Below are positions 17,100-27,208 of a stretch of DNA of 64,000 nt, in pieces. The stretch lies in contig NZ_CP046884.1 in the NCBI RefSeq assembly GCF_014522205.1, positions 2,232,001 to 2,296,000 of the forward strand, written 5' to 3'. Source of the stretch: Corynebacterium poyangense (lineage in GTDB: Bacteria > Actinomycetota > Actinomycetes > Mycobacteriales > Mycobacteriaceae). Every line of letters begins with the position of its first letter. Position 1 is the stretch's first letter. The position numbers were made by a program, and so were the translations under genes. Under the pieces are notes generated by a model, which worked only from the letters and a program-made list of their open reading frames with translations, had not been told where the DNA came from and ran no database searches.

Positions 17100-17112
17100 T
17101 GAACACCGTTCA
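17100..17112. promoter_or_regulatory. BioQ-type operator upstream of bioW
   Basis: Perfect palindrome TGAAC-ACC-GTTCA. The known BioQ (TetR-type biotin regulator) box of C. glutamicum is a 13-bp palindrome of the form TGAAC-N3-GTTAC, so size, spacing and half-site agree. It lies just upstream of the bioW start codon, where a bound repressor would block transcription. No bioQ gene is in the window. Confidence 0.75.
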
Positions 17113-17154
17113 TCTACCCTATTTCCTGCTGCGCCGAGGAAAGATTCGCGCCTA

Positions 17155-17895
17155 CTAGTGATTGATTTTGGCTTCTTCTGCGAGCACCCACATTTCCACT
17201 TCGTGGTGTGATTGTTCCTCTGCTGCCCGGCGGAGTAGAAAAAGCACGTAGCGTAAGAAACTCGGGTCTTCCTGCTCAGCTAAACGCTGGTAGAGCTGTT
17301 TAATCACCGGTAAATCCGGTAGCTGACCAAGCCCCTGGGCGGGCTTCGGCGTAGCGTCGGAGGATTCGCTAGAAGGAGCCAGGCCCTCGTTTGGATAAAA
17401 ACACTGGTATATGCGTCGGAGATCGTTGTCACTTTGGTGTCGAAGGGCGCAAAGAAACCGGGCTTCTGGGGACTCTAGCTCAGATTCAATCTGGCTGACT
17501 TTTCCACCGCTTTCGAAAACCAGCAGTTCTAGGATTGTTTCCGCGAGCTCATCGCCTCCTTCGACACACCAGACAGCTTCTGCCAGATAAGAAAGTCGCC
17601 CAATAATGGCGCCACGGTGATGAAGATGCTCGAGCACGCCGAGACCGCTATGGGGGTAAGTGTGAATCACAATATGGCGGGGTCGCACCATGGGGGCCAC
17701 GTTATTGACTAAGGTCATTAATTCCCCTGCCGCGGGGCTGAGCACAATGAGGTCGGCCTCCGACGCTGCTTGTACGCTGCGCGTCGGGACAATATGATGC
17801 CCGCGATCAGCCAGATTTGCCACAAACCTAGAGATCGGCGGGGTATCCTGCCCATCGCCTAGCACCAGGATCCGTAGTCTAGGCGGAGTTTTCAT
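17155..17895 (-). CDS. Rossmann-fold/DUF2520-like protein (Rv3603c position)
   Basis: 246-aa protein of unknown function. The N-terminal half reads as a Rossmann-like domain (LRILVLGDGQDTPPISRFV, then ADLIVLSP and HIVIHTYPHSG), although the glycine motif is degenerate. The C-terminal half is helical. Its place between the pan/lys genes and the folate operon matches the mycobacterial Rv3603c family (DUF2520, usually about 300 aa). The assignment rests more on gene order than on motifs. Its ATG touches the stop of the upstream gene. Confidence 0.6.
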   Translation of the reverse strand: MKTPPRLRILVLGDGQDTPPISRFVANLADRGHHIVPTRSVQAASEADLIVLSPAAGELMTLVNNVAPMVRPRHIVIHTYPHSGLGVLEHLHHRGAIIGRLSYLAEAVWCVEGGDELAETILELLVFESGGKVSQIESELESPEARFLCALRHQSDNDLRRIYQCFYPNEGLAPSSESSDATPKPAQGLGQLPDLPVIKQLYQRLAEQEDPSFLRYVLFLLRRAAEEQSHHEVEMWVLAEEAKINH

Positions 17896-19058
17896 CAGCG
17901 ATCGCCGCGCTTTTTCGTCTTCTCTTCCTGGGCCCGAGCTAATAATTCAGCTACCGTGAAACTTCCTTGATGGCGGTCATCTGCTCGACGTCTCCCCCGA
18001 TCTGCCCCAGCGGTAGTATCCGGGCGTTCATGATGCCCAGGCTGAGAATTATTATCCCATTTCACTGCGCTAAACGCGCCGGTATTAAAACTCAAGGTCG
18101 CGGTTTCATCATTGCTCGGTTTCGAGCCCGCAGCAGAGTGCTGTGCCTGATTTCTTTCCTGACGTGACCGCCGTGGTTCTGGTTTCCTTCGCCGCCCCCC
18201 GCCAGAAGAACTAGAATCCGGCGATTGCGTTGAAAACTTCGGAGCGTGCTTCGCCGCAGACTCCGCTGGTTTCTTATGCTGTGCTCGCTTCTCCCTAGGG
18301 TTATGCTCTTTATCCGCAGGTTGGCCAGTGGCCCACGGATAGCGAATGGGATGGCTTGGCTGCTGCCCAATCCGCCCAGCTACCGCATCAGCGGAAGGGG
18401 TTCGGCGAGGTTGCTCAGTTTTCGGTTCCGGGACGTCTGCCTCATAGGCCTCTGCTTCGGTTTCCTCCCGCTTAGCCGACGCCTTCTTCGTCGAGGTCTG
18501 ATCCGGGGTGTTGACCACACTGACTTTTTCCCCACGATCTGCCGCAGAATCACCCCAGGTCGATGAGGTGCTTCGGGCAGCATCTTGTTCGATTTCCAGC
18601 ACGCGTCGAGCTTCCGCTTTTAATGCCGCCGGTTCATACTCAAAAGTCTGTCCGGCAATACTTTCCAAATGGCCGCGGAGTTGCCCCAACTGGTCCTGGA
18701 TTTTTTCTAAGGCGGCGACATGCTCATCACGCTGCTTTTCGGCATATTCACGAGCAAAGCGTTCATGTTCTGCCTCCATTTCCGCCTCGGCGCATTCCAT
18801 TTCAGCGTGGTACAGATCCCTGGCGTATTCCAATTCACGCCGAGATGCCTCTGCCTGACGCCGGTAACGGGTCACCAGGAAAAAGCCGATGATCGCTGCC
18901 CACAGGGAGGCCAGAAGCGCCAGTTTTAGCGCCCCGGACGAGTCCGTGATCAGCATAATGAGACTCGCAATCAACGCGAGAACGATCAAGAGGATCAGTA
19001 GAATCTGTCCACGGTCTACTGATCCTTTCGGTTCATTATCTGGGGACTGAGCACTCAT
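17895..19058 (-). CDS. Membrane protein with coiled coil and disordered basic tail (Rv3604c/DUF6779 position)
   Basis: Two hydrophobic helices near the N-terminus (ILLILLIVLALIASLIMLI and the ALLASLWAAIIGFFLV region) are followed by a long charged coiled coil (about residues 80-170, Glu/Ala/Arg-rich). After it comes a low-complexity Pro/Ser/Lys/Arg tail with an RPDTTAGADRGRRRADD-type end. The layout and position match the corynebacterial/mycobacterial family next to the folate genes, suspected to act in cell-envelope or division work; no enzyme motif is visible. I used the ATG at 19058 (387 aa); a GTG at 19085 is also possible and would overlap the upstream gene. Confidence 0.65.
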   Translation of the reverse strand: MSAQSPDNEPKGSVDRGQILLILLIVLALIASLIMLITDSSGALKLALLASLWAAIIGFFLVTRYRRQAEASRRELEYARDLYHAEMECAEAEMEAEHERFAREYAEKQRDEHVAALEKIQDQLGQLRGHLESIAGQTFEYEPAALKAEARRVLEIEQDAARSTSSTWGDSAADRGEKVSVVNTPDQTSTKKASAKREETEAEAYEADVPEPKTEQPRRTPSADAVAGRIGQQPSHPIRYPWATGQPADKEHNPREKRAQHKKPAESAAKHAPKFSTQSPDSSSSGGGRRRKPEPRRSRQERNQAQHSAAGSKPSNDETATLSFNTGAFSAVKWDNNSQPGHHERPDTTAGADRGRRRADDRHQGSFTVAELLARAQEEKTKKRGDR

Positions 19059-19068
19059 GGGTACGAAT

Positions 19069-19536
19069 TTACCCGACTGTCTCACTATCTGTGGGAGGCG
19101 GGAGGTGACAGGAGCGCTCTAAATAGATTCCGGCAGCACACAGAGCAAGAGAACCAATAATTGCGGCCAGCACCGCGGGGCGGTCATCTGCGGCGGCAAG
19201 GAGCGTCGCGGAGTTTGGCAGGACGTACAGCCCCATCCCCAGATACGCACCGCCCAGGATCGCTCCGGTCCATTCCGAAGCTTTCCCAATCACCAAGAAC
19301 TGCGAGGCGGTGATCGGATTGAGTTGGCTCCGATCTTGACCAATTCGGCCATCTTTTAAGCGGGCTCGGATTTTCACGGCGAGCACGACACAAATCACTG
19401 CTATGAGGCCTAATGTTATTCCCACACTCATCGGCACTGGCGGTAACAATCCATAAAATCTCCAGGTCAGAATCGCAGCCGCAGCAGCGCAGAAGACAGC
19501 AACGCCAGCTAAGGCACCATAGGAGGTTGGGTTCAT
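19069..19536 (-). CDS. DUF3180 membrane protein (Rv3605c homologue)
   Basis: 155 aa with four predicted transmembrane helices, the last two in AILGGAYLGMGLYVLPN and AAIIGSLALCAAGIYL. A short basic loop with the RLKDGRIGQDR signature is typical of DUF3180, which always sits beside folK in mycobacteria and corynebacteria. Function unknown. The start overlaps the folK stop by 4 bp (ATGA), so it belongs to the folate operon. Confidence 0.8.
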   Translation of the reverse strand: MNPTSYGALAGVAVFCAAAAAILTWRFYGLLPPVPMSVGITLGLIAVICVVLAVKIRARLKDGRIGQDRSQLNPITASQFLVIGKASEWTGAILGGAYLGMGLYVLPNSATLLAAADDRPAVLAAIIGSLALCAAGIYLERSCHLPPPTDSETVG

Positions 19537-20042
19537 GATTCCTCCTTCGCTAGCACCACACCACGCACGTCTTCTTCTGGGAGCTGTTTCACCACGTCAC
19601 TGACCGCTTTTCCACCTAGGCGCGCCTGGGGGTCTACTGCCAACCAGGGTACTAACACAAAAGCACGATCCTGCGCCCAAGGATGCGGCAAAATCAACTC
19701 AGGGTCTGTGCTCACAATTTCCTCCCCGGCGGCAATATGCACCTGAATAATATCGACATCCAAGGTTCGCGGCCCCCACTTGTGAGTCCGACGCCGACCC
19801 GCCTCATTCTCTAACCGCTGGCATCTCCGTAACAATTCCCTGGGGGTGAGATCAACCTCCACGATTAGAACAGCGTTTAGGAATTCGGATTGCTCCGCAA
19901 CCCCCCAAGGCGGAGTGGCATAAATGGGAGAGGCTGCCACCAATTCCCCGGAGCGCTGAAAATCATCTACTACGCTCCTCAGTAATTGGCGTCGATCATC
20001 TAAATTTGACCCAATAGAAAGCACAGCGCGGATAGGGCTCAT
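19533..20042 (-). CDS. folK: 2-amino-4-hydroxy-6-hydroxymethyldihydropteridine pyrophosphokinase
   Basis: HPPK (169 aa) transfers pyrophosphate from ATP to 6-hydroxymethyl-dihydropterin, just before dihydropteroate synthase. SIGSNLDDR is at the N-terminus, with SPIYATPPWGV and the signature RRTHKWGPRTLDVDI (Mg-binding Asp pair in LDVDI), then LPHPWAQDRAFVL. The start overlaps folB by 4 bp. It is the fourth gene of folE-folP-folB-folK. Confidence 0.96.
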   Translation of the reverse strand: MSPIRAVLSIGSNLDDRRQLLRSVVDDFQRSGELVAASPIYATPPWGVAEQSEFLNAVLIVEVDLTPRELLRRCQRLENEAGRRRTHKWGPRTLDVDIIQVHIAAGEEIVSTDPELILPHPWAQDRAFVLVPWLAVDPQARLGGKAVSDVVKQLPEEDVRGVVLAKEES

Positions 20043-20416
20043 GTCCTCATCCCTTTCCGGGATCGGCGGGCTACCACGGCAACATCCTGGAATTCCCGGG
20101 GAATCGGAGCGTGGGGTTTATGCACCGCGATTTCAATGGCATGAAGGTGAGGGAAACGCTGCATGGCGTGCTCTGCAATAGTTGCCGCTACGGTTTCAAT
20201 AAGATCACACGGGGGACCACTAACAATGTCATAGATGAGCTCCGCTAGCTCCGCGTAGTTGATCGTATCCTGAAGATCATCACTCGCCGCAGCCTGAGAT
20301 AAATCCGCCCAGCACGTAGCATCCACAATGAATTCCTGGCCACAGCGTTTCTCTTCTAGGAAAACCCCGTGGTAGCCGTAGCATCTTAAGCCTTTAAGTT
20401 CAATCCGATCAGCCAT
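20039..20416 (-). CDS. folB: Dihydroneopterin aldolase
   Basis: Cleaves 7,8-dihydroneopterin to 6-hydroxymethyl-dihydropterin and glycolaldehyde. I start it at the ATG at 20416 (125 aa) because it begins MADRIELKGLRCYGYHGVF, the standard family start; the longer frame would lie within folP. The catalytic region includes YGYHG, the conserved Glu in LIETVAATIA, and the Lys in VHKPHAPIP. It overlaps folP by 8 bp. Confidence 0.94.
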   Translation of the reverse strand: MADRIELKGLRCYGYHGVFLEEKRCGQEFIVDATCWADLSQAAASDDLQDTINYAELAELIYDIVSGPPCDLIETVAATIAEHAMQRFPHLHAIEIAVHKPHAPIPREFQDVAVVARRSRKGMRT

Positions 20417-21275
20417 AGTTCCTTCCCTGGGTCCAGGCGGCAGCCACATCGACGGCGTCGCGAGATACTGCGACGTCGTGGACTCTGACACCCCAGGCGC
20501 CTATATGTGCTGACAAAGTGGTGACTGCTGCGGTCGCCGGATCAGCATCGACTGGGGAATGTGCTAAGCCTCGAGCTTGGCGCACCGCACTTAGGAATCT
20601 TTTGCGTGAGGCACCTACGAGCATGGGATACGGGCCAGCGATAAACTCTGGAAGAGCCCCTAATAGCGCCCAATTGTCGGTTGCGGACTTAGCAAAACCT
20701 AAGCCCGGGTCTAAGACGATAGCGTTTTCCCTTACCCCCGCTGTGAGGGCCTTATCCACCAATTGCTGCAGGGTGGTCATCACATCCTGAACCACGTCAT
20801 CATTTTCTGGCGTGGCCCGTCCAGCAGCATCCCCAAATCGCACTGTTTTCCAATGCATAAGACAGACTGGCCGTTGGGACTGCGCCATGACCCGAAGCAT
20901 ATCCGGATCAGCAAGTCCACCAGACACGTCATTAATCATGTCCACCCCGGCGATCACTGCAGCTTCTGCAACGCTCGCTCGCATGGTGTCCACGCTGGTG
21001 CGGATCCCTTCCTCATGTAAAGCTTGAATAACGGGAGTCACCCTAGCCTTTTCTACGTCGCCGGGAACTCGAGTTGCCCCCGGTCTAGTAGATTCACCTC
21101 CCACATCAATCATGTCTGCCCCTTCAGCCACCAAGGTTCGGGCATGAGCTAAGGCAGCATCGATATCGAGGTATTGTCCACCATCGGAAAAGGAGTCCTC
21201 GGTGACATTCAAAATACCCATGACCAGGGTTCGTCCTGGGATACTGAGATCATCAAGGCAGCTCGCCGGAGTCAT
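20409..21275 (-). CDS. folP: Dihydropteroate synthase
   Basis: Joins dihydropterin pyrophosphate with p-aminobenzoate, the sulfonamide target. The 288-aa TIM-barrel protein has both family signatures, MGILNVTEDSFSDGG at the N-terminus and MIDVGGESTRPGA shortly after. It also has SVDTMRASVAEAA, LDPGLGFAKS and the GASRKRFLS phosphate-binding loop. The length is typical. The gap to folE is zero. Confidence 0.96.
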   Translation of the reverse strand: MTPASCLDDLSIPGRTLVMGILNVTEDSFSDGGQYLDIDAALAHARTLVAEGADMIDVGGESTRPGATRVPGDVEKARVTPVIQALHEEGIRTSVDTMRASVAEAAVIAGVDMINDVSGGLADPDMLRVMAQSQRPVCLMHWKTVRFGDAAGRATPENDDVVQDVMTTLQQLVDKALTAGVRENAIVLDPGLGFAKSATDNWALLGALPEFIAGPYPMLVGASRKRFLSAVRQARGLAHSPVDADPATAAVTTLSAHIGAWGVRVHDVAVSRDAVDVAAAWTQGRNYG

Positions 21276-21851
21276 TTATTTCCCTCGAATTAGCGCTAGA
21301 ACCTCAGCCCTCGATGCGGCTGATCTCAAGAACCCTCCACGCACCGCTGAAGTTGTGGTCACTGCTCCCGGTTTTCGGATTCCCCGCATAGCCATGCACA
21401 AGTGTTCGCACTCAATCACCACAATGACCGCCCGGGCGTCGAGTTTCTCCATCAAAGCATCAGCAACTTGACGGGTCAGTCGTTCCTGAACCTGCGGTCT
21501 TTTGGCATAGAGGTCCACTAGTCGAGCTAATTTAGAAAGCCCGGTCACTGCACCATCATCCCCGGGAATATAGCCAATATGGGCGTGCCCAAAGAAGGGC
21601 ACAAGGTGATGTTCACAGGTGGAATAGATGGGAATATCGCGCACCAACACCAGTTCTTCGTGGCTTTCATCAAAGGTTTTCCCCAACACCTCCGTCGGGT
21701 CACAGTGCAGCCCGGCAAAGACTTCTTCATAGGCGCGGGCAACACGCGCTGGTGTTTCTTGCAAACCCTCCCGGTCTGGATCCTCACCAATAGCAAAGAG
21801 GATTTCCCGAACCGCCCGCTCAATCCTGGGCTTATCAACCTCAGTGCTCAT
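21276..21851 (-). CDS. folE: GTP cyclohydrolase I
   Basis: First step of folate synthesis, GTP to 7,8-dihydroneopterin triphosphate. I chose the ATG at 21851 (191 aa, [11 protein letters not shown]), which overlaps the ftsH stop by 11 bp; an ATG 15 bp upstream is possible. Zinc and active-site motifs are [12 protein letters not shown], the YIPG loop and the Cys in [12 protein letters not shown]. It follows ftsH in the same transcript. Confidence 0.95.
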   Translation of the reverse strand: MSTEVDKPRIERAVREILFAIGEDPDREGLQETPARVARAYEEVFAGLHCDPTEVLGKTFDESHEELVLVRDIPIYSTCEHHLVPFFGHAHIGYIPGDDGAVTGLSKLARLVDLYAKRPQVQERLTRQVADALMEKLDARAVIVVIECEHLCMAMRGIRKPGAVTTTSAVRGGFLRSAASRAEVLALIRGK

Positions 21852-24246
21852 TTCTCCCACTTTCACCGGGAGTGGTTCCTTCCGGATCCACCGGCGCTTC
21901 TAAGGTTCCCGGCCGTTCCTCCGGCGCTGTCTCTGAGGAGTCTCGCTCCGGGTGATCTGGTTGCTCATTCTCCGGAAACCGGAAACCCCGAAGCTCCGGT
22001 GTCGGTTGTTGACTCTGAGGTTTCTGGGCATCATCCCGGATGACCTGCATCTCCTGGGTATCTTCCTTCGCCGGACTTACCGGAGGCCACCCCGGCGCAG
22101 TCCAATCCTTCGGCGGCGGAGTTGTCCCATAATAATCCTGGTGTGGGGAAGAATCACGACTCCCCGGATAACGGTGCTTGCCCTGACTCTGGCTAGCAAA
22201 ATCCCGAACTGGTTGAGGGATCCGATTCTGGGCATCAGCTTCTTTCTTCTCAGCAAGACGCTGAGCTCTGGCAGCTTGAGAGGCTTCGAGAAGCGAGAAC
22301 CGCTTAGGTGGTTCTTCCCCGCGTTCCTTCGCAATTTCCACCGGTGTTTGTACCGGTTCCCGCCCAGCCATCCGGGGGAAACGATCATTTTCACCGGGGA
22401 AGACATCGCCCGGCTCCTCTGGGATGATGTCTTTAAACAAGGCTTCCAAGTCAGGACGTCGCAAAGTCTCTTTTTCTAAGAGTTTCTCGGCCAACTTATC
22501 CAAGTGGTCCCGGTAGCGATACAGCAACTGATAAGCCTGATAATGCGCGGAATCCAACAGGAAATGAACCTGCTGATCAATTTTTTCCGCAATAGCTGGA
22601 GAATAATCCAAGGTCCCACCAGCCCCTCGCATAGAGAAAGGATCTCCCTGCTCTTCACCGTATTTCACGGTTCCCAAGGTGGGAGACATTCCGTACTCAG
22701 TCACCATGGCTCGAGCAATCTTGGTGGCTTGTTCAATGTCTGCTGAAGCTCCGGTAGTGGGCTCACCAAAGACGAGTTCTTCGGCGGCACGTCCGCCCAT
22801 AGCAAAAACCAGCCGAGCATACAGCTCATCCCGGTTATACATTCCTTTATCATCTTCTTGGGCAGTCATGGCGTGACCACCGGTGCGTCCACGCGCCAAG
22901 ATAGTAACCTTGTAGACCCGTTCAATGTTCTTCATCGCCCAGGCAGCAAGGGTGTGCCCGCCTTCGTGATAGGCAGTTACTTTCTTTTCCTTTTCAGAAA
23001 TGATCTTGGAGGAACGACGCGGCCCACCAATAACCCGGTCGGTAGCTTCCTCAAGAGCGTCGGCGGTAATCACATTGCCACCCACGCGGGCGGTAAGCAG
23101 TGCTGCTTCATTAAGCACATTGGCAAGATCCGCTCCAGACATCCCCGCGGTGCGTTTGGCTAAGGATTTGAGATCAGCATCTGGACCTAATGGTTTGCCT
23201 TTAGCATGAACCTCAAGAATCTTTTCACGCCCCGCCAAGTCCGGGTTAGATACCGGAATTTGCCGATCAAAACGACCCGGACGCAACAACGCAGGATCCA
23301 GAATATCGGGCCGGTTAGTCGCTGCCATCAAAATGACGCCTTCGCGGTCACCGAAGCCGTCCATCTCCACCAGGAGCTGGTTGAGGGTTTGTTCACGCTC
23401 ATCATGTCCGCCACCCATGCCGGAACCACGCTGCCGCCCCACGGCATCAATTTCATCAACAAAGATGATGCAGGGACTATTTTCACGCGCTTGTTTGAAC
23501 AGATCACGGACCCGGGAGGCACCCACACCCACAAACATCTCTACGAAGTCAGAACCTGAGATGGAGTAGAACGGAACCCCAGCTTCTCCAGCCACTGCCC
23601 GAGCCAGCAAGGTTTTACCCGTTCCGGGCGGCCCATAAAGCAGCACTCCTCGGGGGATTTTCGCTCCCAGTTCGTGATAGCGGGTGGGATCTTCCAAGAA
23701 GTCTTTAATTTCCTGGAGTTCATCAACAGCTTCGTCAGCACCAGCCACGTCTTCAAAGGTGTTGGTGGGCATGTCCTTGGTGAGTTCTTTTGCCCGGTTT
23801 CCAGCGAATCCAAACATCCCACCGCCTTGCATCCGCGAAAAGAGGAACATCAAGAGCCCGAAAACCAACACCATGGGCAGCACAAATCCCAGGGTGGACA
23901 TGAGGAAGCTTTCCCGGGTGACGTTAGTGTCATAGGAATCAGCCCCGGACTGCGCGACGGAATCAAGCACGGATTGTGCCGCACGCGCCGGATATTGAGT
24001 GATGATCTGGCTAACATTATCCCGCTCATCAACCGAGATCGGATGGCGTAACGTCAGCCGCAACCGTTGTTCTCGATCATCGATCTGGACTTTAGCCACA
24101 TTTTTATCCTGTAGCTGTTGCATCGCCACGGATGTGTCAACCTTGTTAAAGGTACGGGCATCATCACTGAGCAGGCTAAACGCGAAAAGGCCCACCAGCG
24201 CAACCGCCGCAATGAGGCCGATTTGGAGGATCTTCTTGGTTTTCAT
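21841..24246 (-). CDS. ftsH: ATP-dependent zinc metalloprotease FtsH
   Basis: Membrane AAA+ protease (801 aa) for quality control of membrane and short-lived cytosolic proteins. It has two transmembrane helices (about residues 9-25 and 115-136) around a periplasmic-side loop. In the AAA+ module, Walker A is GPPGTGKT, Walker B is [11 protein letters not shown], the pore loop contains [10 protein letters not shown], and the second region of homology is [14 protein letters not shown]. The zinc site is HEGGH (the actinobacterial form of HEXXH). The C-terminal ~160 residues form a Pro/Glu-rich tail, much longer than in E. coli FtsH (644 aa) but usual in corynebacteria and mycobacteria. It stands between hpt and folE. 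Confidence 0.97.
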   Translation of the reverse strand: MKTKKILQIGLIAAVALVGLFAFSLLSDDARTFNKVDTSVAMQQLQDKNVAKVQIDDREQRLRLTLRHPISVDERDNVSQIITQYPARAAQSVLDSVAQSGADSYDTNVTRESFLMSTLGFVLPMVLVFGLLMFLFSRMQGGGMFGFAGNRAKELTKDMPTNTFEDVAGADEAVDELQEIKDFLEDPTRYHELGAKIPRGVLLYGPPGTGKTLLARAVAGEAGVPFYSISGSDFVEMFVGVGASRVRDLFKQARENSPCIIFVDEIDAVGRQRGSGMGGGHDEREQTLNQLLVEMDGFGDREGVILMAATNRPDILDPALLRPGRFDRQIPVSNPDLAGREKILEVHAKGKPLGPDADLKSLAKRTAGMSGADLANVLNEAALLTARVGGNVITADALEEATDRVIGGPRRSSKIISEKEKKVTAYHEGGHTLAAWAMKNIERVYKVTILARGRTGGHAMTAQEDDKGMYNRDELYARLVFAMGGRAAEELVFGEPTTGASADIEQATKIARAMVTEYGMSPTLGTVKYGEEQGDPFSMRGAGGTLDYSPAIAEKIDQQVHFLLDSAHYQAYQLLYRYRDHLDKLAEKLLEKETLRRPDLEALFKDIIPEEPGDVFPGENDRFPRMAGREPVQTPVEIAKERGEEPPKRFSLLEASQAARAQRLAEKKEADAQNRIPQPVRDFASQSQGKHRYPGSRDSSPHQDYYGTTPPPKDWTAPGWPPVSPAKEDTQEMQVIRDDAQKPQSQQPTPELRGFRFPENEQPDHPERDSSETAPEERPGTLEAPVDPEGTTPGESGRNEH

Positions 24247-24258
24247 GGAATCCGTTCG

Positions 24259-24846
24259 TCAGTTTCCGGAGTAGACACGAGGGTGCAGGGTTCCCACAAA
24301 GGGTAGGTCACGGTAGCGCTCGGCATAATCAAGCCCATACCCGATCACAAACTCATTGGGAATGTCGAAGCCGCAGTCAAAAAGCTCAATTTTTGCTTTT
24401 TGAACTTCTGGTTTCCGCAATAGAGTAACGACTCGAAGGCTCCGTGGGTTCCGATTCTTAAGATTTTTCAACAACCAGGACAACGTCAACCCGGAGTCGA
24501 TAATATCTTCCACGATAATGACGTCGCGCCCACTAATATCGCGATCCAAGTCCTTCAAGATCCGCACCACCCCAGACGAGGTCGTGGAGTTGCCGTAACT
24601 TGACACCGCCATAAATTCAATTTGGGTAGGAATATCTAAGGCCCGAGCAAAATCAGTCAGGAATAGCACTGCGCCTTTTAATACGCACACCAAAATGACG
24701 TCATCTTCGGCATCGGCATACTCCTCAGACACCCGATGCGCCATGTCTTTGATCCGTTTCTGCAGTTCAACTTCGCTAATGAGAACCGCCTCAACATCAT
24801 CTCCATAGCGATGCGGGGGAACGTCATAATCCTTTGTGTCATGCAT
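24259..24846 (-). CDS. hpt: Hypoxanthine phosphoribosyltransferase
   Basis: Purine salvage enzyme converting hypoxanthine or guanine with PRPP to IMP or GMP. I start it at the ATG at 24846 (195 aa, [11 protein letters not shown]), preceded by agaaaggg. The PRPP-binding motif [14 protein letters not shown] is clear, along with CVLKGAVLF and [14 protein letters not shown] near the C-terminus. It lies 12 bp before ftsH and after tilS, the gene order conserved from Bacillus to mycobacteria. Confidence 0.96.
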   Translation of the reverse strand: MHDTKDYDVPPHRYGDDVEAVLISEVELQKRIKDMAHRVSEEYADAEDDVILVCVLKGAVLFLTDFARALDIPTQIEFMAVSSYGNSTTSSGVVRILKDLDRDISGRDVIIVEDIIDSGLTLSWLLKNLKNRNPRSLRVVTLLRKPEVQKAKIELFDCGFDIPNEFVIGYGLDYAERYRDLPFVGTLHPRVYSGN

Positions 24847-24891
24847 TATCGTGACCCTTTCTGCTTCGACAGAGACAGTTTGCCACATCCT

Positions 24892-25815
24892 TCATCGGGG
24901 CTCGGTGGAAGTCTCTAAATACCCCTTTTTGCGTTGCACTACCAACCGGTAAGCGCTGGTCCCGCCCACCGCCACCGGCCCCTGTCCGCGCCAATTCACG
25001 CACATCTCCTCTACCCCCTTAATGGCGGCAGTAGTCACCTCAGCGCCATGTTCCCGCAACCACTGAGCGATAGTGCGACGCCTCAGAGCCGGCGCCAGTT
25101 CCGCTAGCTCTTGACATGATGAGGTCAATTCTGGAACCTGCGCATCAAGATACTCACAGTCCTCGGCAAGTTTTTCTGCGGTCATAGCCAGCGCAGGAAT
25201 GGGATCACCCTGACAAATGGTGCGTAATAGGGGAATCACTTGGTGACGAATTGCTACCCGTCGGAAAGTAGTCTGGTCATTATGCGGATCACGCCAGCTG
25301 ACAAAACCACGTTCATAACACGCTGCAATGGTATTGGAACGCCGGATGGTTAATAAGGGACGCACAATATCCCCCTCCCGAAATTTCATCCCACTGGGGT
25401 TACCCCGCAATGCCCCTAGCAACAGGGTTTCCGCCTGGTCATCAGCGGTATGTCCGACCCAAATATCTCCGCCCTGGGAGTGGTCTCTTAATGCTTGGTA
25501 GCGAGCCTGCCTGGCTCGAGCTTCCATATTGCTCGCCCTCGGGTCTAGTCTCAGGCGAATTACTTCTGCCTCATAGCCCAAGCGTCGTGCCTGGGCTTGG
25601 GCATGGGTAGCCACCTTGTCACTTAATTGTTGTAATCCGTGGTCCACAATGGCGACTCGGGCCGGGATCCCTTCCGCCGACATAGCCATAACTAAAGCTA
25701 GAGAATCCGGTCCCCCTGACAAGGCAATCGTGATGTTGTCACTGGGAGCTTTTTTCCACGCCCTCTTCACCGCCGCGCGACAAACCCCAAAATTGTCGCC
25801 CTTCGCTGTGTCCAT
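24892..25815 (-). CDS. tilS: tRNA(Ile)-lysidine synthetase
   Basis: Modifies C34 of tRNA-Ile (CAU) to lysidine, so that it reads AUA codons. The PP-loop ATPase motif ALSGGPDSLALV is near the N-terminus (about residue 29), and the GHTADDQAETLLLGALRG block is characteristic of the family. The protein has 307 aa, the short actinobacterial form without the full C-terminal domain. Its ATG overlaps the end of dacB by one base. It pairs with hpt, as in most Gram-positive genomes. Confidence 0.94.
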   Translation of the reverse strand: MDTAKGDNFGVCRAAVKRAWKKAPSDNITIALSGGPDSLALVMAMSAEGIPARVAIVDHGLQQLSDKVATHAQAQARRLGYEAEVIRLRLDPRASNMEARARQARYQALRDHSQGGDIWVGHTADDQAETLLLGALRGNPSGMKFREGDIVRPLLTIRRSNTIAACYERGFVSWRDPHNDQTTFRRVAIRHQVIPLLRTICQGDPIPALAMTAEKLAEDCEYLDAQVPELTSSCQELAELAPALRRRTIAQWLREHGAEVTTAAIKGVEEMCVNWRGQGPVAVGGTSAYRLVVQRKKGYLETSTEPR

Positions 25816-27116
25816 TATTCGGCATCCCTCAGCGTTGACGCCAATGCATCCAATGCGGCGCGCTGGGATTCCACCTCAGCCCCATTACTTAACATCCCAA
25901 AAGTATAGATGTGGTTATTACTCCCCGTCACCGTCCCCACCAACGCAGAAGTCTCAGTTAAAGTCCCCGTTTTTGCTCTCAGCAGTCCCCGTGCAGATTC
26001 CCCAACAAAGCGCTGTTCCAGCGTCCCTTCACCGCCCGCTACCGGCAAAGCGCTGAGCAAATCCCGTAATTCATCATCCTGAACTGCCCGGTCAATAATG
26101 GAATTAAGTAGCGTCGGAGTAATCCGGTTATCCACTGACAACCCAGAACTGTCATTAATCTTTATCCCGCTGACATCAAAACCGTGCGCGCTAAGAATAT
26201 CTAACGTGGCAGTGGTTGCCCCTTGTGCGGTGCCTGGTTTTCCTTGAGACAAAGCGATTTCCCGACCTAAAGCCTCAGCCATGACGTTATCGGAGTACAA
26301 CATCAACGTATGGAGGCGTTCTGCCAACGTGTCCGAGGAGGTTTTCGCTAGTACTTCGGCATCCGCCGGGGCTACGCCTTCACCCGAGTTCTTCGCCCCC
26401 ACTGCTTGGGCTAAAGCCTTAGCCACATCTAACGCCGGAGTGTGAGACCTCGGCACATCGCCGGTCGTCGCACCTATTCTGGCTCCATACAACATCGCCG
26501 GCTCCATGGGTGCAATAAATCCCGCGTCAATATCTTGCTCATTCCAGCCCGCTAACATCTTTTCCCCAGGCCACACTGAGGTGTCAATCAACACGGTGGT
26601 GATGCCATCACCTAGTTGACTAGCTAAATCAGCGATTTGTTTTTTCGTCAACCCCACGTCTCCGGCAGCTTTAATCACCACCGTCCCTGGTTTATCGCCC
26701 CGAACCACCGTGGTTTCTACTCGGTCTTGTCCACCCAGCGCCATAATGGCTGCGGCAGCGGTCAGAAGCTTCGTTGAGGAAGCTGGGCGAAGGGCCTGAT
26801 CTGGGTTAAGCTCCCACACCACTTCTCCCGTCGTGGCGTCAGTAACCTGCGCCCCAAAAGAACCCAGATCAGCTTGACGTTTTTCTGCCAAAGCAGCAAG
26901 TCGAGCAGCTAATTGCGTATTATCCGTATCAGTCTGAGAACCCGGCGCCAAAGCCGGAACCACTAAGTCATGGTCACTGGGCTCAGCCAGGTGAAAAGGT
27001 TCTTCATGCTGCAAGCCGGCATACTGCAACTGGGCGTAGGCACCCGTTCCCCCGACGCTAACCACCACCGCCGAGGCCGCGACAACGCTCACCCACCACA
27101 ATTTTGACTTGCTCAT
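25815..27116 (-). CDS. dacB: D-alanyl-D-alanine carboxypeptidase/endopeptidase (PBP4 type, family S13)
   Basis: Exported penicillin-binding protein that trims or cleaves peptidoglycan peptides. An N-terminal hydrophobic segment (VSVVAASAVVVSVGGTGAYA) acts as signal or anchor. The three active-site motifs are the SxxK box in PASSTKLL (about residue 114), SDN in YSDNVMAEAL, and KTG in KTGTLTETSAL. The 433-aa length and the insert between SxxK and SDN fit the S13 class. It is the first gene of the dacB-tilS-hpt-ftsH-fol unit and is divergent from ppa across 92 bp. Confidence 0.94.
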   Translation of the reverse strand: MSKSKLWWVSVVAASAVVVSVGGTGAYAQLQYAGLQHEEPFHLAEPSDHDLVVPALAPGSQTDTDNTQLAARLAALAEKRQADLGSFGAQVTDATTGEVVWELNPDQALRPASSTKLLTAAAAIMALGGQDRVETTVVRGDKPGTVVIKAAGDVGLTKKQIADLASQLGDGITTVLIDTSVWPGEKMLAGWNEQDIDAGFIAPMEPAMLYGARIGATTGDVPRSHTPALDVAKALAQAVGAKNSGEGVAPADAEVLAKTSSDTLAERLHTLMLYSDNVMAEALGREIALSQGKPGTAQGATTATLDILSAHGFDVSGIKINDSSGLSVDNRITPTLLNSIIDRAVQDDELRDLLSALPVAGGEGTLEQRFVGESARGLLRAKTGTLTETSALVGTVTGSNNHIYTFGMLSNGAEVESQRAALDALASTLRDAE

Positions 27117-27208
27117 TGTTCACAGAGTAGCGCGGTGAGAAGACACGGGTAGACTATGGGGCGGTTTCTACAACATCCCACAGGTTTATTGTTAGGAGTA
27201 CGTGACGC

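Noticed and set aside
20510..21030. Several plus-strand frames antisense to folP
   Set aside because: All lie within the conserved folP coding sequence and show no family resemblance.
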